Shown here: positions 1 to 11,800 of the stretch, in pieces
How positions within the stretch are numbered: position 1 is the first letter of the stretch
Layout: every line of letters begins with the position of its first letter
NCBI GenBank assembly: GCA_034769895.1
Contig: CM068372.1
Coordinates: 435,553,458-435,617,457 of the forward strand
Length of the DNA: 64,000 bases
Reading direction: 5' to 3'
Origin: Magicicada septendecula
Taxonomy: Eukaryota; Arthropoda; Insecta; Hemiptera; Cicadidae
Notes under the pieces: generated by a model
Databases searched by the model: none
The model's input: the letters and a program-made list of their open reading frames with translations, nothing else
Told to the model about the DNA's origin: nothing
Program-made: the position numbers and the translations under genes

Positions 1-856
1 CCCCAATGAATCTAATCACCCTCATCGAGGAATTACCACTATGAACTATAACGCAGATCTATACGGAAAAATGACTCACCCTGTGGAGAAGATTTTAATC
101 GAAATCCCTTATACAGATGGTTTAAATGTTTCCAAGTTACTAACATTTATTAGTTATCTTCTTCAGATAAAGGATCTACAGCAGCTGAATGACTGGCAAA
201 TTTTACAAGTTCTGTTACCAAAGTGTAAACCCCCGTTAAAAAATCGTGTCCTAGAAGCCCTAACCTCTACTTTCCCAGTAGAAGAGCTACATAGCTCTTT
301 AATAAAACACTTTATTCCCACCGGCATCTATGAGGAAATAAAAAGAAAGACAGTACTCCGAGTACAAGGACATCAGGAGAGATTAGCTCACTACATCTCC
401 GATATTAGGGAGTCCTCTCGACTACTACGTGTAAGCTGGAATGAAACACAACTGGTGGACACCATTTTAGTAGGCGTGTCACCTGAAGAAAGATCTCGAC
501 TATCATTGATGAATAGACCCAAAACTATTGCTGATCTAGAACAGTGCAGTATCCATTCTTCAGATGTATGGTACTCAGATCAAAATAGAGAAGCAATGAA
601 AACCTCTGGAACTAATACACATCAATTGCGAGCACTACTGCCTGATGTAACAACCTCGTATGAAAGACAAGTTTCTAGTAGACCTCACCATGTGCGCAAA
701 GCTGGTAAGTTAACTGTAAACCCAGATAAAGCGGAAACCAAGTACCCACCTCGCAGAAAACCCACCTGTTATAATTGTGGCAAATATGGGCACATAAGAA
801 GAGAGTGCAAAAGTAAGCCATTGGAACGGAATAACCCCAATTCAAAAAACATGTAA
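1..856 (+). CDS. gag: Gag polyprotein of array-1 element, unit 1 (5' end outside window)
   Basis: This is the C-terminal 284 codons of a Ty3/Gypsy-type Gag. The frame is open from position 2, so the ATG at 41 is internal; the full start is seen in the next unit. It shows a helical capsid-like region followed by a basic tail and one zinc knuckle, C-x2-C-x4-H-x4-C (CYNCGKYGHIRREC), the nucleocapsid motif that binds element RNA. The frame ends at TAA 854-856. This is the only copy in the window whose knuckle is intact; the two copies downstream have a TAG in it. Gag would form the cytoplasmic virus-like particle, but no complete pol follows in this unit, so any mobility would need help in trans. 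Confidence 0.9.
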   Translation, partial: PNESNHPHRGITTMNYNADLYGKMTHPVEKILIEIPYTDGLNVSKLLTFISYLLQIKDLQQLNDWQILQVLLPKCKPPLKNRVLEALTSTFPVEELHSSLIKHFIPTGIYEEIKRKTVLRVQGHQERLAHYISDIRESSRLLRVSWNETQLVDTILVGVSPEERSRLSLMNRPKTIADLEQCSIHSSDVWYSDQNREAMKTSGTNTHQLRALLPDVTTSYERQVSSRPHHVRKAGKLTVNPDKAETKYPPRRKPTCYNCGKYGHIRRECKSKPLERNNPNSKNM

Positions 857-1040
857 GGCAGGGAGACCCGAAAACCTGTGTCTTCCGCAGCTACTCAAAA
901 TTGGGTAAACTAAAAGAAACCAATAATAATAATAAGAATGAATTATTCTGTAACCAAGTGAAAAACAAAAAAGGTGCGAAAGATATCGACCCCTATGTGC
1001 GAGAATTTCGTGAAAAGTGTAATGCGATTAATAGATGTAA

Positions 1041-1208
1041 ATGGAAAAAAAAATCTACTACCGAGTCGACTTAGGCGTTACATCCCCCATCGCCTTAATT
1101 GATTCGGGATCTAGTAGAAGCTTAATCAGCCAAGAATTAGCGGACATGTTAGCTAAACATCATCTAGTAAAACGGAACCAACCTGTGAATATAAAGTGTG
1201 CTAAATAA
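1041..1208 (+). pseudogene. Aspartic protease fragment, unit 1
   Basis: This 55-codon ORF starts at an ATG directly after an in-frame TAA. It contains ALIDSGSS followed by an LISQELAD segment, which matches the active-site turn (D-S/T-G) and following helix of retropepsin-like proteases in Ty3/Gypsy pol. A typical protease domain is about 100 residues, so the flap and C-terminal parts are missing. It lies in a different frame from gag, 184 bp after the gag stop. RT does not follow: after TAA 1206-1208 the sequence turns into non-coding AT-rich DNA. It is probably the last remnant of pol upstream of the large deletion. Confidence 0.72.
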
Positions 1209-2069
1209 ATATGGTGATTAAATAGACGATAGTTCTAGGAGCGTTTCTTAAATCCCCAAAGTAGTTTAATAAATAATAAAGTGAATAATAATAATTGATT
1301 TAAATACTAGAGCTAAACAAATCCTAAGTTATACTAAAATTGTGTGAAGTGTAGAAGTAAGTAGGAAAAAGAAAATAATAATAAAAGTACAGTTACACAT
1401 TGTAAACACTTCGCAGTGGTGGCCAGTAAGAGAAAATAAAAGCGTGTTCAGTATTGTAGGAATTGTGCTAAGCAACCCCGAACGCACCCTTCCAATTGTG
1501 ATAAACCGGTGCTAGCCTGAATAATGGAAAACCACCCCTAGTGTGTATGACAATGCGTTGTAAAGTATCTCCCCTCCCGCATAGTTTGTTTAAGTATTGT
1601 AAAAAGAGATAAAAGAGAATCATATTCGTGAGATTCCGCTTCTCTCAAACCAGTGATCTAAAGTGGAGTATGGGATCCTCTTTAGATCACATTAGAAATA
1701 AGTTTATGTGATATAATCAAGTAGTGATTATAAATGTAACGTAGCAGGTCACAACGGCGCCGACTGAAAGGGTAATGATAGGGCAGAAATGTGCCAAAGA
1801 TCATTAATAAATGCTGAAAGCTAACTTCCGTAGTTAGAGTAGGCTGGTGTCAGTCGGGCCGGGATGTTGTGAGTTACGGATAAGTAGGGATCATTCCAAT
1901 CTAAAGTTTGGAAATTAGTATTAAGATTAAAATGTAAGTTAGTACTTAAGAAGTAAGAAAAAGGGAATTTCACGAAGGCGATCATTTAAATGAACAAACT
2001 CATTTAAAGAGAAATAAAAAAAAAAACTGTGCAATAATAATAAAAAATAACTTCACACACTGACACTAA
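1209..2069 (+). other. Non-coding block replacing RT, RNase H and integrase core, unit 1
   Basis: About 860 bp sit between the protease fragment and the integrase tail. No frame is open for long and no RT, RNase H or integrase core motif is visible. The block is AT-rich with many TAA and TAG triplets, and its middle part contains several inverted repeats (separate entry). The whole block recurs in units 2 and 3 (from about 7598 and 13990). An autonomous Gypsy element would need roughly 3 kb of pol here, so this is an internal-deletion derivative, comparable in principle to large non-autonomous LTR derivatives. Confidence 0.75.
1653..1877 (+). other. Cluster of nested inverted repeats in the array-1 unit
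   Basis: Consecutive self-complementary arms can be read directly. 1653-1663 pairs with 1680-1690 (11 bp, perfect). 1712-1719 pairs with 1724-1731 (8 bp, perfect). An outer interrupted stem joins 1736-1767 to 1850-1877, with GTAAC, TCACAAC and CGACTGA each matched by their complements. It encloses a 6-bp hairpin at 1821-1826/1832-1837. The cluster recurs in units 2 and 3. In the element RNA this could fold into a branched structure, possibly a packaging or replication signal kept after the coding core was lost; that role is inference. Confidence 0.5.
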
Positions 2070-2411
2070 TCGTACTCCCAGTCGCAAATAACGGATAAGC
2101 AGATAAAGCGAATATGGAACAAAGCCCGCTCTAACTTGAGAGCAAGCTTGGAAAAATCCAGAAGATACCACGAGAAAGGTAATCATAGCAACTCAGTCAG
2201 GTACCAAGTAGGTGACTTAGTAATGTACAAGACTCACCCCATTAGTAGTGCGATTGATAAGACCACCTCGAAACTATCATTCAGATGGTGTGGCCCTTAC
2301 CAAATCCAAAAGTACCTAACTCCGGTTACAGTAGCCCTGTGCGAACCTGCAACTCAGAAATATGTGCGGAGAACGCATATTTCGCAACTAAAGTTGTATA
2401 AGAAGAAGTGA
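2070..2411 (+). pseudogene. Integrase C-terminal tail, unit 1
   Basis: The frame is open from just after TAA 2067-2069 to TGA 2409-2411 (113 codons). The peptide carries a basic helix, then VGDLVMYKTH, then the GPY/F-type module RWCGPYQIQKY and THISQLKLY. This is the usual end of Ty3/Gypsy integrases and helps with DNA binding or target choice. The zinc-binding HHCC part and the D,D35E catalytic core are absent. It has no methionine near the start of the open stretch, so it is a remnant rather than a gene with its own start. Survival of both ends of pol (protease and integrase tail) points to one internal deletion or replacement. Confidence 0.8.
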
Positions 2412-4242
2412 CGGTATAGTATAACCCAAAAAGAAAAGGAATACTAGGCAGTAAAGAAAATTATATTTCTGAATCCACGTAAGAAATGTAAAACGTAGAG
2501 TTTGGAAACGAGGCCTGATCAACCTGAGTTCCAGTTCTGCGAAGCATGCATTAAAGAATAATCATTAACTAGATGGGTACTAACACTCATTAACTACATG
2601 AGTTATATAGGACTCACAGAAGAAAAGATAGAATTCTAAATAGTAAAGATTTAGAAAGTTACTCTATAGAAGAGAGAGTAAGACAAACAAAAAACCGGTA
2701 GTAAAATTAAGTGATAGAGATAAGAAAAAGTTTTGTGTTTTAATTGTGTAAATATTTAGTGTAAATAGTATGTAAAAAAAAAAAAAAGGTAGTTCATAAG
2801 AATATAAAGTGTACTGTGTTGTAACTATAGGTAATAACTATGTGGACAACGTTGTAAAGTGTACAACAACTATGTGAAAGAAATTACACACACTAACCCC
2901 ATTCAATATCCCAGTGCCCAATAGTGAGTTAGACTCAAAAGGCTTAACCGTAGCGTGCAATTTAAGCGGTGGAGTCTGTGACGATTTAAATTGTACCAAT
3001 AATCAAGAAAATAAAAATTAAAAAAAATTAAGGTTGCGAGCTCTTAAGCCATTTAAATCTCACTGTATTAATATAAAATACCTGTATGTACTCAGTATGA
3101 GAGGAAGCAGTAATTAATTAGTTATAAGATACTCTAATAAAAAGATAAATTGTAAAGAGTTATTAATATCGTATTTAACCCTTTGCTTGTAAGCAGGCGC
3201 TGTCCTGTTGATTCCAGACTCGACATGCTTTCAGAGTCTTGTGTGAGTTAGAATAAGATAAAAAGATTAATGTTAATAATTAAAAATCTGAAGACATAGA
3301 TAGTCGCTAAAACAACTGATTTAAATTATGTATATTTGTTTAGGGATAGTTTGTATAAAAAAAAAATGTTAACTTAAATATAGTTAGGAACTATATTCTC
3401 GCGCGGAATTTGCCCCACTAACTTTTGCCCAGTACCAGGCGAAGGGAGCGGAATTTCTCTCTCTTGCAATGGTGACTTCGTACTGTATAGACGTAGGAGC
3501 TGTGCGCTTAAAATATGTTAACGAGATTTTGCTTCACCTTAAGATGGTGTACCAGATGTCGCTGTTCAAAGCATCTGGATGTATTAATTAATGTAGTCAT
3601 GTGAATAGACAATAAGTTTAAAGTAATGTAAAAGAAAAAGTATCGAAACGTAACAAAGAGTGTAACACAAGATGACATCGTGCTTGAACAAATAACAACA
3701 ATTCCAGAGTCATACCCGGACATGTGAATCATCAGAAGCCACAAATTCTACTGCACGTGACAGAAGATGCAGATCGGGACTTCCGATAATCTACAAGATC
3801 ATCTGAGATATCTACTCTGCATATTGTTCAACCTGCGAACTTTTGGAGCTCTTTACAGAGGAAGGCCAGAGCGAGATGTTCCTGTTTCCCAAGACGGATA
3901 CCCCCAGGACGAGTCTTCTGCATACCAATTGAAAGGTGACTCGATAGCCTGTCTATCGAGGGTTACTAATATTTGTCACACAACACATCTTGAAAGAGAC
4001 TTTTCAGAAACTATTAACTTTGTAAAGACTTATAAATTAAATCTAAGAATTTCATGTAACTATTCTAATTTCATACGTTGTAACAGTTTATATGCTAATG
4101 GAGAGTAATATAATTCAAGCAATAATACCATTCTTCCAATGGTTGAATAAAAGAAAGTCTTGCAAGCTAATATCATGAAATGAGTATAATTAAAAGTTTA
4201 ATTGCAGGAATACAGAAAGTTGACCCGGATCCGAGGTATAGC

Positions 4243-4250
4243 TATATAAA
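4243..4250 (+). promoter_or_regulatory. TATA box candidate of array-1 LTR
   Basis: TATATAAA lies 98 bp upstream of an AATAAA in the same orientation and on the same strand as gag, the spacing expected across a U3/R junction of an LTR. The copy in the next unit is at 10634-10641. Confidence 0.5.
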
Positions 4251-4347
4251 ATCAAGTTTGATCTCAAAGTCTAAAGAAACCTTTCAAATAACTTAATAAT
4301 TGAATTAGTAATGTCATGGGATCTGTCAGTATATGTTTTAAATGTTA

Positions 4348-4353
4348 AATAAA
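4348..4353 (+). terminator. AATAAA polyadenylation signal candidate of array-1 LTR
   Basis: AATAAA about 100 bp after the TATA candidate would place the end of R shortly downstream. The equivalent in the next unit is 10739-10744. Confidence 0.45.
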
Positions 4354-4559
4354 GAGAAGTCTTCTTGTTACACACATATGAGGAGTGCTTAAATCAATTG
4401 TATACCTTGCCATTGTTTCCTTACACAGTTAGTAAGTAATTTGTTACATTAATTATTTGTGATCAATTCTGTTACAACGTAGGCAGCCCATCTAATTAAC
4501 GGAGTTTAATTACGAGGGGTTCCCTGGATTTGTAACGCGGCGAAAAGACGTTACAGATA

Positions 4560-4735
4560 TGCGCCACTCTGCTGATTTATGTAAAGGGTTGTTAAGCATC
4601 GTGACGCAAACAGAGCTGCGCCACTCTGCTTTCTTGTAAAAAATAAAAGGGTAATTGTTTACAGAGTGTCACAAAAGTGCCACTATGCTAAATTTTATAA
4701 AGGTGTTTTAAGCAAACGAAATTGCGTCATTCAAA
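4560..4735 (+). repeat. Three degenerate tandem repeats in the array-1 leader
   Basis: A G(C/T)GCCACT(C/A)TGCT core recurs three times at roughly 50-75 bp spacing, each time followed by a T/A-rich run. Flanks of the first and third copies share GT-rich sequence ending in TTAAGCA. The block recurs about 6391 bp downstream. It could be an enhancer-like or RNA-level repeat; function is unknown. Confidence 0.5.
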
Positions 4736-4994
4736 AAAATAAAGGAAACAAAGGAAAGAGTTTTAATTGTGTATATAGTGTCAAAAACAAAATTGCATTC
4801 ACTATGCGTGGATAAATTGTAAGATCAATAACTAAATATATAATATTGATATATGCACTCAGAAAGTTACTTTAATAAACGTAATGTTCAAAACATATTT
4901 AATACACTATTAAATAACGTAATATGTATTAAGTTACGTAGATGGTAGTATGTATAAGTAAAATGTCATTAGCGTCATACAATGCAAAATGCTA

Positions 4995-5181
4995 TATGCA
5001 GGTTCCTACCGGCACAACCTGCATAATTCGATGTAAGTACTTGCATACATGAATTGTGACCAAGCATAACAATTTTGGTCAACCGAACAATCTGTAACAG
5101 GTTTGTTTAAGACAATCTATGACCTGTTGTTACCTGAATCATTCTGCACAGTGTATGTCCAACTATCTAGCTTACATACAC
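4995..5181 (+). other. Four successive hairpins in the array-1 leader
   Basis: Perfect arms occur in series: 4995-5004/5016-5025 (10 bp), 5057-5063/5075-5081 (7 bp), 5096-5102/5122-5128 (7 bp) and 5151-5158/5174-5181 (8 bp). They lie between the putative R region and the gag start, where retroelement RNAs often keep packaging or translation structures. The cluster is repeated from 11386. The RNA role is inferred, not shown. Confidence 0.45.
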
Positions 5182-5754
5182 TAGTATGTGTTATAAAAAA
5201 AATTGATTAAAAATAACTTTGTTAATAATAATAAAGTAATTAAGTAGAAGTTCGTGATTTAAAACTTGTGAACAAAATAAGTAATTATTTAATTGAGAAA
5301 AGTTTATGAATGAACGGAGCCAAAGTGTTGCCAAGCGTAGTAATAATAAATGTGTTGTCTAAGCGGAATAATAATAATAATAAGAAATAGATTGTGCTCC
5401 CCTTTCTCTCGTGTTTATACCGGTTTAGAGTACGTATACAGTAGTTGTGTTATTCAGTCGCTTTGTGTAGAGAAGAATAAGAGTAAAACCCCCTTTGTCC
5501 CTGACACACTCGCGCAACACTCCTTTGTTAACTAAATATGTAGGCCACCCTCTGACCTACATTCCAGTAAACAGCTGATCGGCTATTTAACATTGAAAGA
5601 TATGTGTGTGTGATTTCTGTATCTCCCTTAGAAGAGAAATCGTTCTTTTCTAATTTGTGTAAATTTATTACTTATGAATTTATTATATGTATATGTAATA
5701 TATGTGTAATATACTAGTATTAATTTTAAGTACGTGCTAATGTGTTAGAACAAA

Positions 5755-7245
5755 ATGGCCCAATTTAACCCGGATTTGTTATTAAAAGACGAGCTGTCTT
5801 ACGAAGCCCTTTTGCGTGGACTACCCCATGCTGATGTAACAGTCGCGGAATTACGAAGGTCAATTCGCGAATGTGGATTTCATGCGCCCGTGCAATTAAA
5901 CAATCTAAGCCAACTCGATTATGAAAGCGAGAAAGAAATTTGTAATGCCAAGTATAGTGAACTATACTTATTGTCTCAAACACTCCAAGACGAGAAATCT
6001 TCGGCAAAAATTTTGCGGACTACCCAGAGAATAGAGCATTTAACCAGGCGAATAAAAAATTTGTCGATCTGGCCGAATCTCACAGAAATACCCGTTGATG
6101 TACAAAAGCTAGCAGACGAAGCTCTACGCCGCTTACCTTCAATTATCAACGATTTAAGACGAAAATCCGACTCATTCAGGATGGACGAAATAGAGAAATC
6201 ATTAACGAAATTACACATCTCCCCAGTACAATCCCCCACCACTGGTTTACCTCCGCCTAACTCGGATCGGAACTCACCTATCGTATCGCAAGTGCAAGCG
6301 AACCCAGAACAAAACACTGATACAGATGTAAATGTCCCTCCTCCCGAGCATTTTCAGTTTCGTCCCGGAAATAATGAATTGACCAACACCCCCAATGAAT
6401 CTAATCACCCTCATCGAGGAATTACCACTATGAACTATAACGCAGATCTATACGGAAAAATGACTCACCCTGTGGAGAAGATTTTAATCGAAATCCCTTA
6501 TACAGATGGTTTAAATGTTTCCAAGTTACTAACATTTATTAGTTATCTTCTTCAGATAAAGGATCTACAGCAGCTGAATGACTGGCAAATTTTACAAGTT
6601 CTGTTACCAAAGTGTAAACCCCCGTTAAAAAATCGTGTCCTAGAAGCCCTAACCTCTACTTTCCCAGTAGAAGAGCTACATAGCTCTTTAATAAAACACT
6701 TTATTCCCACCGGCATCTATGAGGAAATAAAAAGAAAGACAGTACTCCGAGTACAAGGACATCAGGAGAGATTAGCTCACTACATCTCCGATATTAGGGA
6801 GTCCTCTCGACTACTACGTGTAAGCTGGAATGAAACACAACTGGTGGACACCATTTTAGTAGGCGTGTCACCTGAAGAAAGATCTCGACTATCATTGATG
6901 AATAGACCCAAAACTATTGCTGATCTAGAACAGTGCAGTATCCATTCTTCAGATGTATGGTACTCAGATCAAAATAGAGAAGCAATGAAAACCTCTGGAA
7001 CTAATACACATCAATTGCGAGCACTACTGCCTGATGTAACAACCTCGTATGAAAGACAAGTTTCTAGTAGACCTCACCATGTGCGCAAAGCTGGTAAGTT
7101 AACTGTAAACCCAGATAAAGCGGAAACCAAGTACCCACCTCGCAGAAAACCCACCTGTTATAATTGTGGCAAATAGGGGCACATAAGAAGAGAGTGCAAA
7201 AGTAAGCCATTGGAACGGAATAACCCCAATTCAAAAAACATGTAA
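5755..7245 (+). pseudogene. gag: Gag of array-1 element, unit 2, with stop inside the zinc knuckle
   Basis: This copy shows the complete Gag start: ATG at 5755, an N-terminal helical region of about 150 residues, a Pro/Ser-rich linker (around 155-220), a capsid-like helical domain (about 225-400) and a basic tail. Translation stops after 473 codons at TAG 7174-7176, right after the first two cysteines of the knuckle (CYNCGK), where unit 1 has a tyrosine codon. The old frame continues to TAA 7243-7245. Losing the second half of the CCHC motif should abolish zinc binding and RNA packaging by this copy. Unit 3 carries the same stop, so it arose before units 2 and 3 separated. Confidence 0.9.
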
Positions 7246-7429
7246 GGCAGAGAGACCCGAAAACCTGTGTCTTCCGCAGCTACTCAAAATTAGGTAAACT
7301 AAAAGAAACCAATAATAATAATAAGAATGAATTATTCTGTAACCAAGTGAAAAACAAAAAAGGTGCGAAAGATATCGACCCCTATGTGCGAGAATTTCGT
7401 GAAAAGTGTAATGCGATTAATAGATGTAA

Positions 7430-7597
7430 ATGGAAAAAAAAATCTACTACCGAGTCGACTTAGGCGTTACATCCCCCATCGCCTTAATTGATTCGGGATC
7501 TAGTAGAAGCTTAATCAGCCAAGAATTAGCGGACATGTTAGCTAAACATCATCTAGTAAAACGGAACCAACCTGTGAATATAAAGTGTGCTAAATAA
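7430..7597 (+). pseudogene. Aspartic protease fragment, unit 2
   Basis: Exact counterpart of the unit 1 fragment, with the same ATG, IDSGSS motif and TAA. Its position relative to gag is unchanged. It adds no new change and confirms that the truncated protease is a property of the whole array. Confidence 0.7.
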
Positions 7598-8459
7598 ATA
7601 TGGTGATTAAATAGACGATAGTTCTAGGAGCGTTTCTTAAATCCCCAAAGTAGTTTAATAAATAATAAAGTGAATAATAATAATTGATTTAAATACTAGA
7701 GCTAAACAAATCCTAAGTTATACTAAAATTGTGTGAAGTGTAGAAGTAAGTAGGAAAAAGAAAATAATAATAAAAGTACAGTTACACATTGTAAACACTT
7801 CGCAGTGGTGGCCAGTAAGAGAAAATAAAAGCGTGTTCAGTATTGTAGGAATTGTGCTAAGCAACCCCGAACGCACCCTTCCAATTGTGATAAACCGGTG
7901 CTAGCCTGAACAATGGAAAACCACCCCTAGTGTGTATGACAATGCGTTGTAAAGTATCTCCCCTCCCGCATAGTTTGTTTAAGTATTGTAAAAAGAGATA
8001 AAAGAGAATCATATTCGTGAGATTCCGCTTCTCTCAAACCAGTGATCTAAAGTGGAGTATGGGATCCTCTTTAGATCACATTAGAAATAAGTTTATGTGA
8101 TATAATCAAGTAGTGATTATAAATGTAACGTAGCAGGTCACAACGGCGCCGACTGAAAGGGTAATGATAGGGCAGAAATGTGCCAAAGATCATTAATAAA
8201 TGCTGAAAGCTAACTTCCGTAGTTAGAGTAAGCTGGTGTCAGTCGGGCCGGGATGTTGTGAGTTACGGATAAGTAGGGATCATTCCAATCTAAGGTTTGG
8301 AAATTAGTATTAAGATTAAAATGTAAGTTAGTACTTAAGAAGTAAGAAAAAGGGAATTTCACGAAGGCGATCATTTAAATGAACAAACTCATTTAAAGAG
8401 AAATAAAAAAAAAAAACTGTGCAATAATAATAAAAAATAACTTCACACACTGACACTAA
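7598..8459 (+). other. Non-coding pol-replacement block, unit 2
   Basis: Copy of 1209-2069 with a few substitutions; no coding motif is visible. The hairpin arms are retained. A poly-A run near 8406 differs in length from the other units. Confidence 0.7.
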
Positions 8460-8801
8460 TCGTACTCCCAGTCGCAAATAACGGATAAGCAGATAAAGCG
8501 AATATGGAACAAAGCCCGCTCTAACTTGAGAGCAAGCTTGGAAAAATCCAGAAGATACCACGAGAAAGGTAATCATAGCAACTCAGTCAGGTACCAAGTA
8601 GGTGACTTAGTAATGTACAAGACTCACCCCATTAGTAGTGCGATTGATAAGACCACCTCGAAACTATCATTCAGATGGTGTGGCCCTTACCAAATCCAAA
8701 AGTACCTAACTCCGGTTACAGTAGCCCTGTGCGAACCTGCAACTCAGAAATATGTGCGGAGAACGCATATTTCGCAACTAAAGTTGTATAAGAAGAAGTG
8801 A
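8460..8801 (+). pseudogene. Integrase C-terminal tail, unit 2
   Basis: From position 67 of the unit 1 tail onward the translation is identical, including the GPY/F-type module. The catalytic core is missing here too. Confidence 0.8.
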
Positions 8802-11800
8802 CGGTATAGTATAACCCAAAAAGAAAAGGAATACTAGGCAGTAAAGAAAATTATATTTCTGAATCCACGTAAGAAATGTAAAACGTAGAGTTTGGAAACG
8901 AGGCCTGATCAACCTGAGTTCCAGTTCTGCGAAGCATGCATTAATGAATAATCATTAACTAGATGGGTACTAACACTCATTAACTACATGAGTTATATAG
9001 GACTCACAGAAGAAAAGATAGAATTCTAAATAGTAAAGATTTAGAAAGTTACTCTATAGAAGAGAGAGTAAGACAAACAAAAAACCGGTAGTAAAATTAA
9101 GTGATAGAGATAAGAAAAAGTTTTGTGTTTTAATTGTGTAAATATTTAGTGTAAATAGTATGTAAAAAAAAAAAAAAAGGTAGTTCATAAGAATATAAAG
9201 TGTACTGTGTTGTAACTATAGGTAATAACTATGTGGACAACGTTGTAAAGTGTACAACAACTATGTGAAAGAAATTACACACACTAACCCCATTCAATAT
9301 CCCAGTGCCCAATAGTGAGTTAGACTCAAAAGGCTTAACCGTAGCGTGCAATTTAAGCGGTGGAGTCTGTGACGATTTAAATTGTACCAATAATCAAGAA
9401 AATAAAAATTTAAAAAAAATTAAGGTTGCGAGCTCTTAAGCCATTTAAATCTCACTGTATTAATATAAAATACCTGTATGTACTCAGTATGAGAGGAAGC
9501 AGTAATTAATTAGTTATAAGATACTCTAATAAAAAGATAAATTGTAAAGAGTTATTAATATCGTATTTAACCCTTTGCTTGTAAGCAGGCGCTGTCCTGT
9601 TGATTCCAGACTCGACATGCTTTCAGAGTCTTGTGTGAGTTAGAATAAGATAAAAAGATTAATGTTAATAATTAAAAATCTGAAGACATAGATAGTCGCT
9701 AAAACAACTGATTTAAATTATGTATATTTGTTTAGGGATAGTTTGTATAAAAAAAAATGTTAACTTAAATATAGTTAGGAACTATATTCTCGCGCGGAAT
9801 TTGCCCCACTAACTTTTGCCCAGTACCAGGCGAAGGGAGCGGAATTTCTCTCTCTTGCAATGGTGACTTCGTACAGTATAGACGTAGGAGCTGTGCGCTT
9901 AAAATATGTTAACGAGATTTTGCTTCACCTTAAGATGGTGTACCAGATGTCGCTGTTCAAAGCATCTGGATGTATTAATTAATGTAGTCATGTGAATAGA
10001 CAATAAGTTTAAAGTAATGTAAAACAAAAAGTATCGAAACGTAACAAAGAGTGTAACACAAGATGACATCGTGCTTGAACAAATAACAACAATTCCAGAG
10101 TCATACCCGGACATGTGAATCATCAGAAGCCACAAATTCTACTGCACGTGACAGAAGATGCAGATCGGGACTTCCGATAATCTACAAGATCATCTGAGAT
10201 ATCTACTCTGCATATTGTTCAACCTGCGAACTTTTGGAGCCCTTTACAGAGGAAGGCCAGAGCGAGATGTTCCTGTTTCCCAAGACGGATACCCCCAGGA
10301 CGAGTCTTCTGCATACCAATTAAAAGGTGACTCGATAGCCTGTCTATCGAGGGTTACTAATATTTGTCACACAACACATCTTGAAAGAGACTTTTCAGAA
10401 ACTATTAACTTTGTAAAGACTTATAAATTAAATCTAAGAATTTCATGTAACTATTCTAATTTCATACGTTGTAACAGTTTATATGCTAATGGAGAGTAAT
10501 ATAATTCAAGCAATAATACCATTCTTCCAATGGTTGAATAAAAGAAAGTCTTGCAAGCTAATATCATGAAATGAGTATAATTAAAAGTTTAATTGCAGAA
10601 ATACAGAAAGTTGACCCGGATCCGAGGTATAGCTATATAAAATCAAGTTTGATCTCAAAGTCTAAAGAAACCTTTCAAATAACTTAATAATTGAATTAGT
10701 AATGTCATGGGATCTGTCAGTATATGTTTTAAATGTTAAATAAAGAGAAGTCTTCTTGTTACACACATATGAGGAGTGCTTAAATCAATTGTATACCTTG
10801 CCATTGTTTCCTTACACAGTTAGTAAGTAATTTGTTACATTAATTATTTGTGATCAATTCTGTTACAACGTAGGCAGCCCATCTAATTAACGGAGTTTAA
10901 TTACGAGGGGTTCCCTGGATTTGTAACGCGGCGAAAAGACGTTACAGATATGCGCCACTCTGCTGATTTATGTAAAGGGTTGTTAAGCATCGTGACGCAA
11001 ACAGAGCTGCGCCACTCTGCTTTCTTGTAAAAAATAAAAGGGTAATTGTTTACAGAGTGTCACAAAAGTGCCACTATGCTAAATTTTATAAAGGTGTTTT
11101 AAGCAAACGAAATTGCGTCATTCAAAAAAATAAAGGAAACAAAGGAAAGAGTTTTAATTGTGTATATAGTGTCAAAAACAAAATTGCATTCACTATGCGT
11201 GGATAAATTGTAAGATCAATAACTAAATATATAATATTGATATATGCACTCAGAAAGTTACTTTAATAAACGTAATGTTCAAAACATATTTAATACACTA
11301 TTAAATAACGTAATATGTATTAAGTTACGTAGATGGTAGTATGTATAAGTAAAATGTCATTAGCGTCATACAATGCAAAATGCTATATGCAGGTTCCTAC
11401 CGGCACAACCTGCATAATTCGATGTAAGTACTTGCATACATGAATTGTGACCAAGCATAACAATTTTGGTCAACCGAACAATCTGTAACAGGTTTGTTTA
11501 AGACAATCTATGACCTGTTGTTACCTGAATCATTCTGCACAGTGTATGTCCAACTATCTAGCTTACATACACTAGTATGTGTTATAAAAAAAAATTGATT
11601 AAAAATAACTTTGTTAATAATAATAAAGTAATTAAGTAGAAGTTCGTGATTTAAAACTTGTGAACAAAATAAGTAATTATTTAATTGAGAAAAGTTTATG
11701 AATGAACGGAGCCAAAGTGTTGCCAAGCGTAGTAATAATAAATGTGTTGTCTAAGCGGAATAATAATAATAATAAGAAATAGATTGTGCTCCCCTTTCTC

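Larger units (their letters stand above)
2412..5754 (+). repeat. LTR plus untranslated leader region between units 1 and 2
   Basis: This 3.3 kb stretch separates the integrase tail of unit 1 from the gag start of unit 2 and recurs as 8802-12146. It must contain the single LTR shared by the neighbouring units, because no other sequence lies between 3' and 5' internal regions. A TATATAAA box (4243-4250) and an AATAAA signal (4348-4353) mark a likely U3/R part. No LTR edge could be fixed: no convincing tRNA primer site was found, and a purine run at 2774-2789 is only a weak polypurine-tract candidate. Small ORFs inside (for example 3767-4108) look fortuitous. Confidence 0.6.

Noticed and set aside
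3767-4108. 113-codon ORF inside the array-1 LTR region, conserved at 10158-10499
   Set aside because: No recognisable domain or motif, and it ends only about 130 bp before a TATA candidate in probable U3. Its conservation follows from near-identity of the whole unit.
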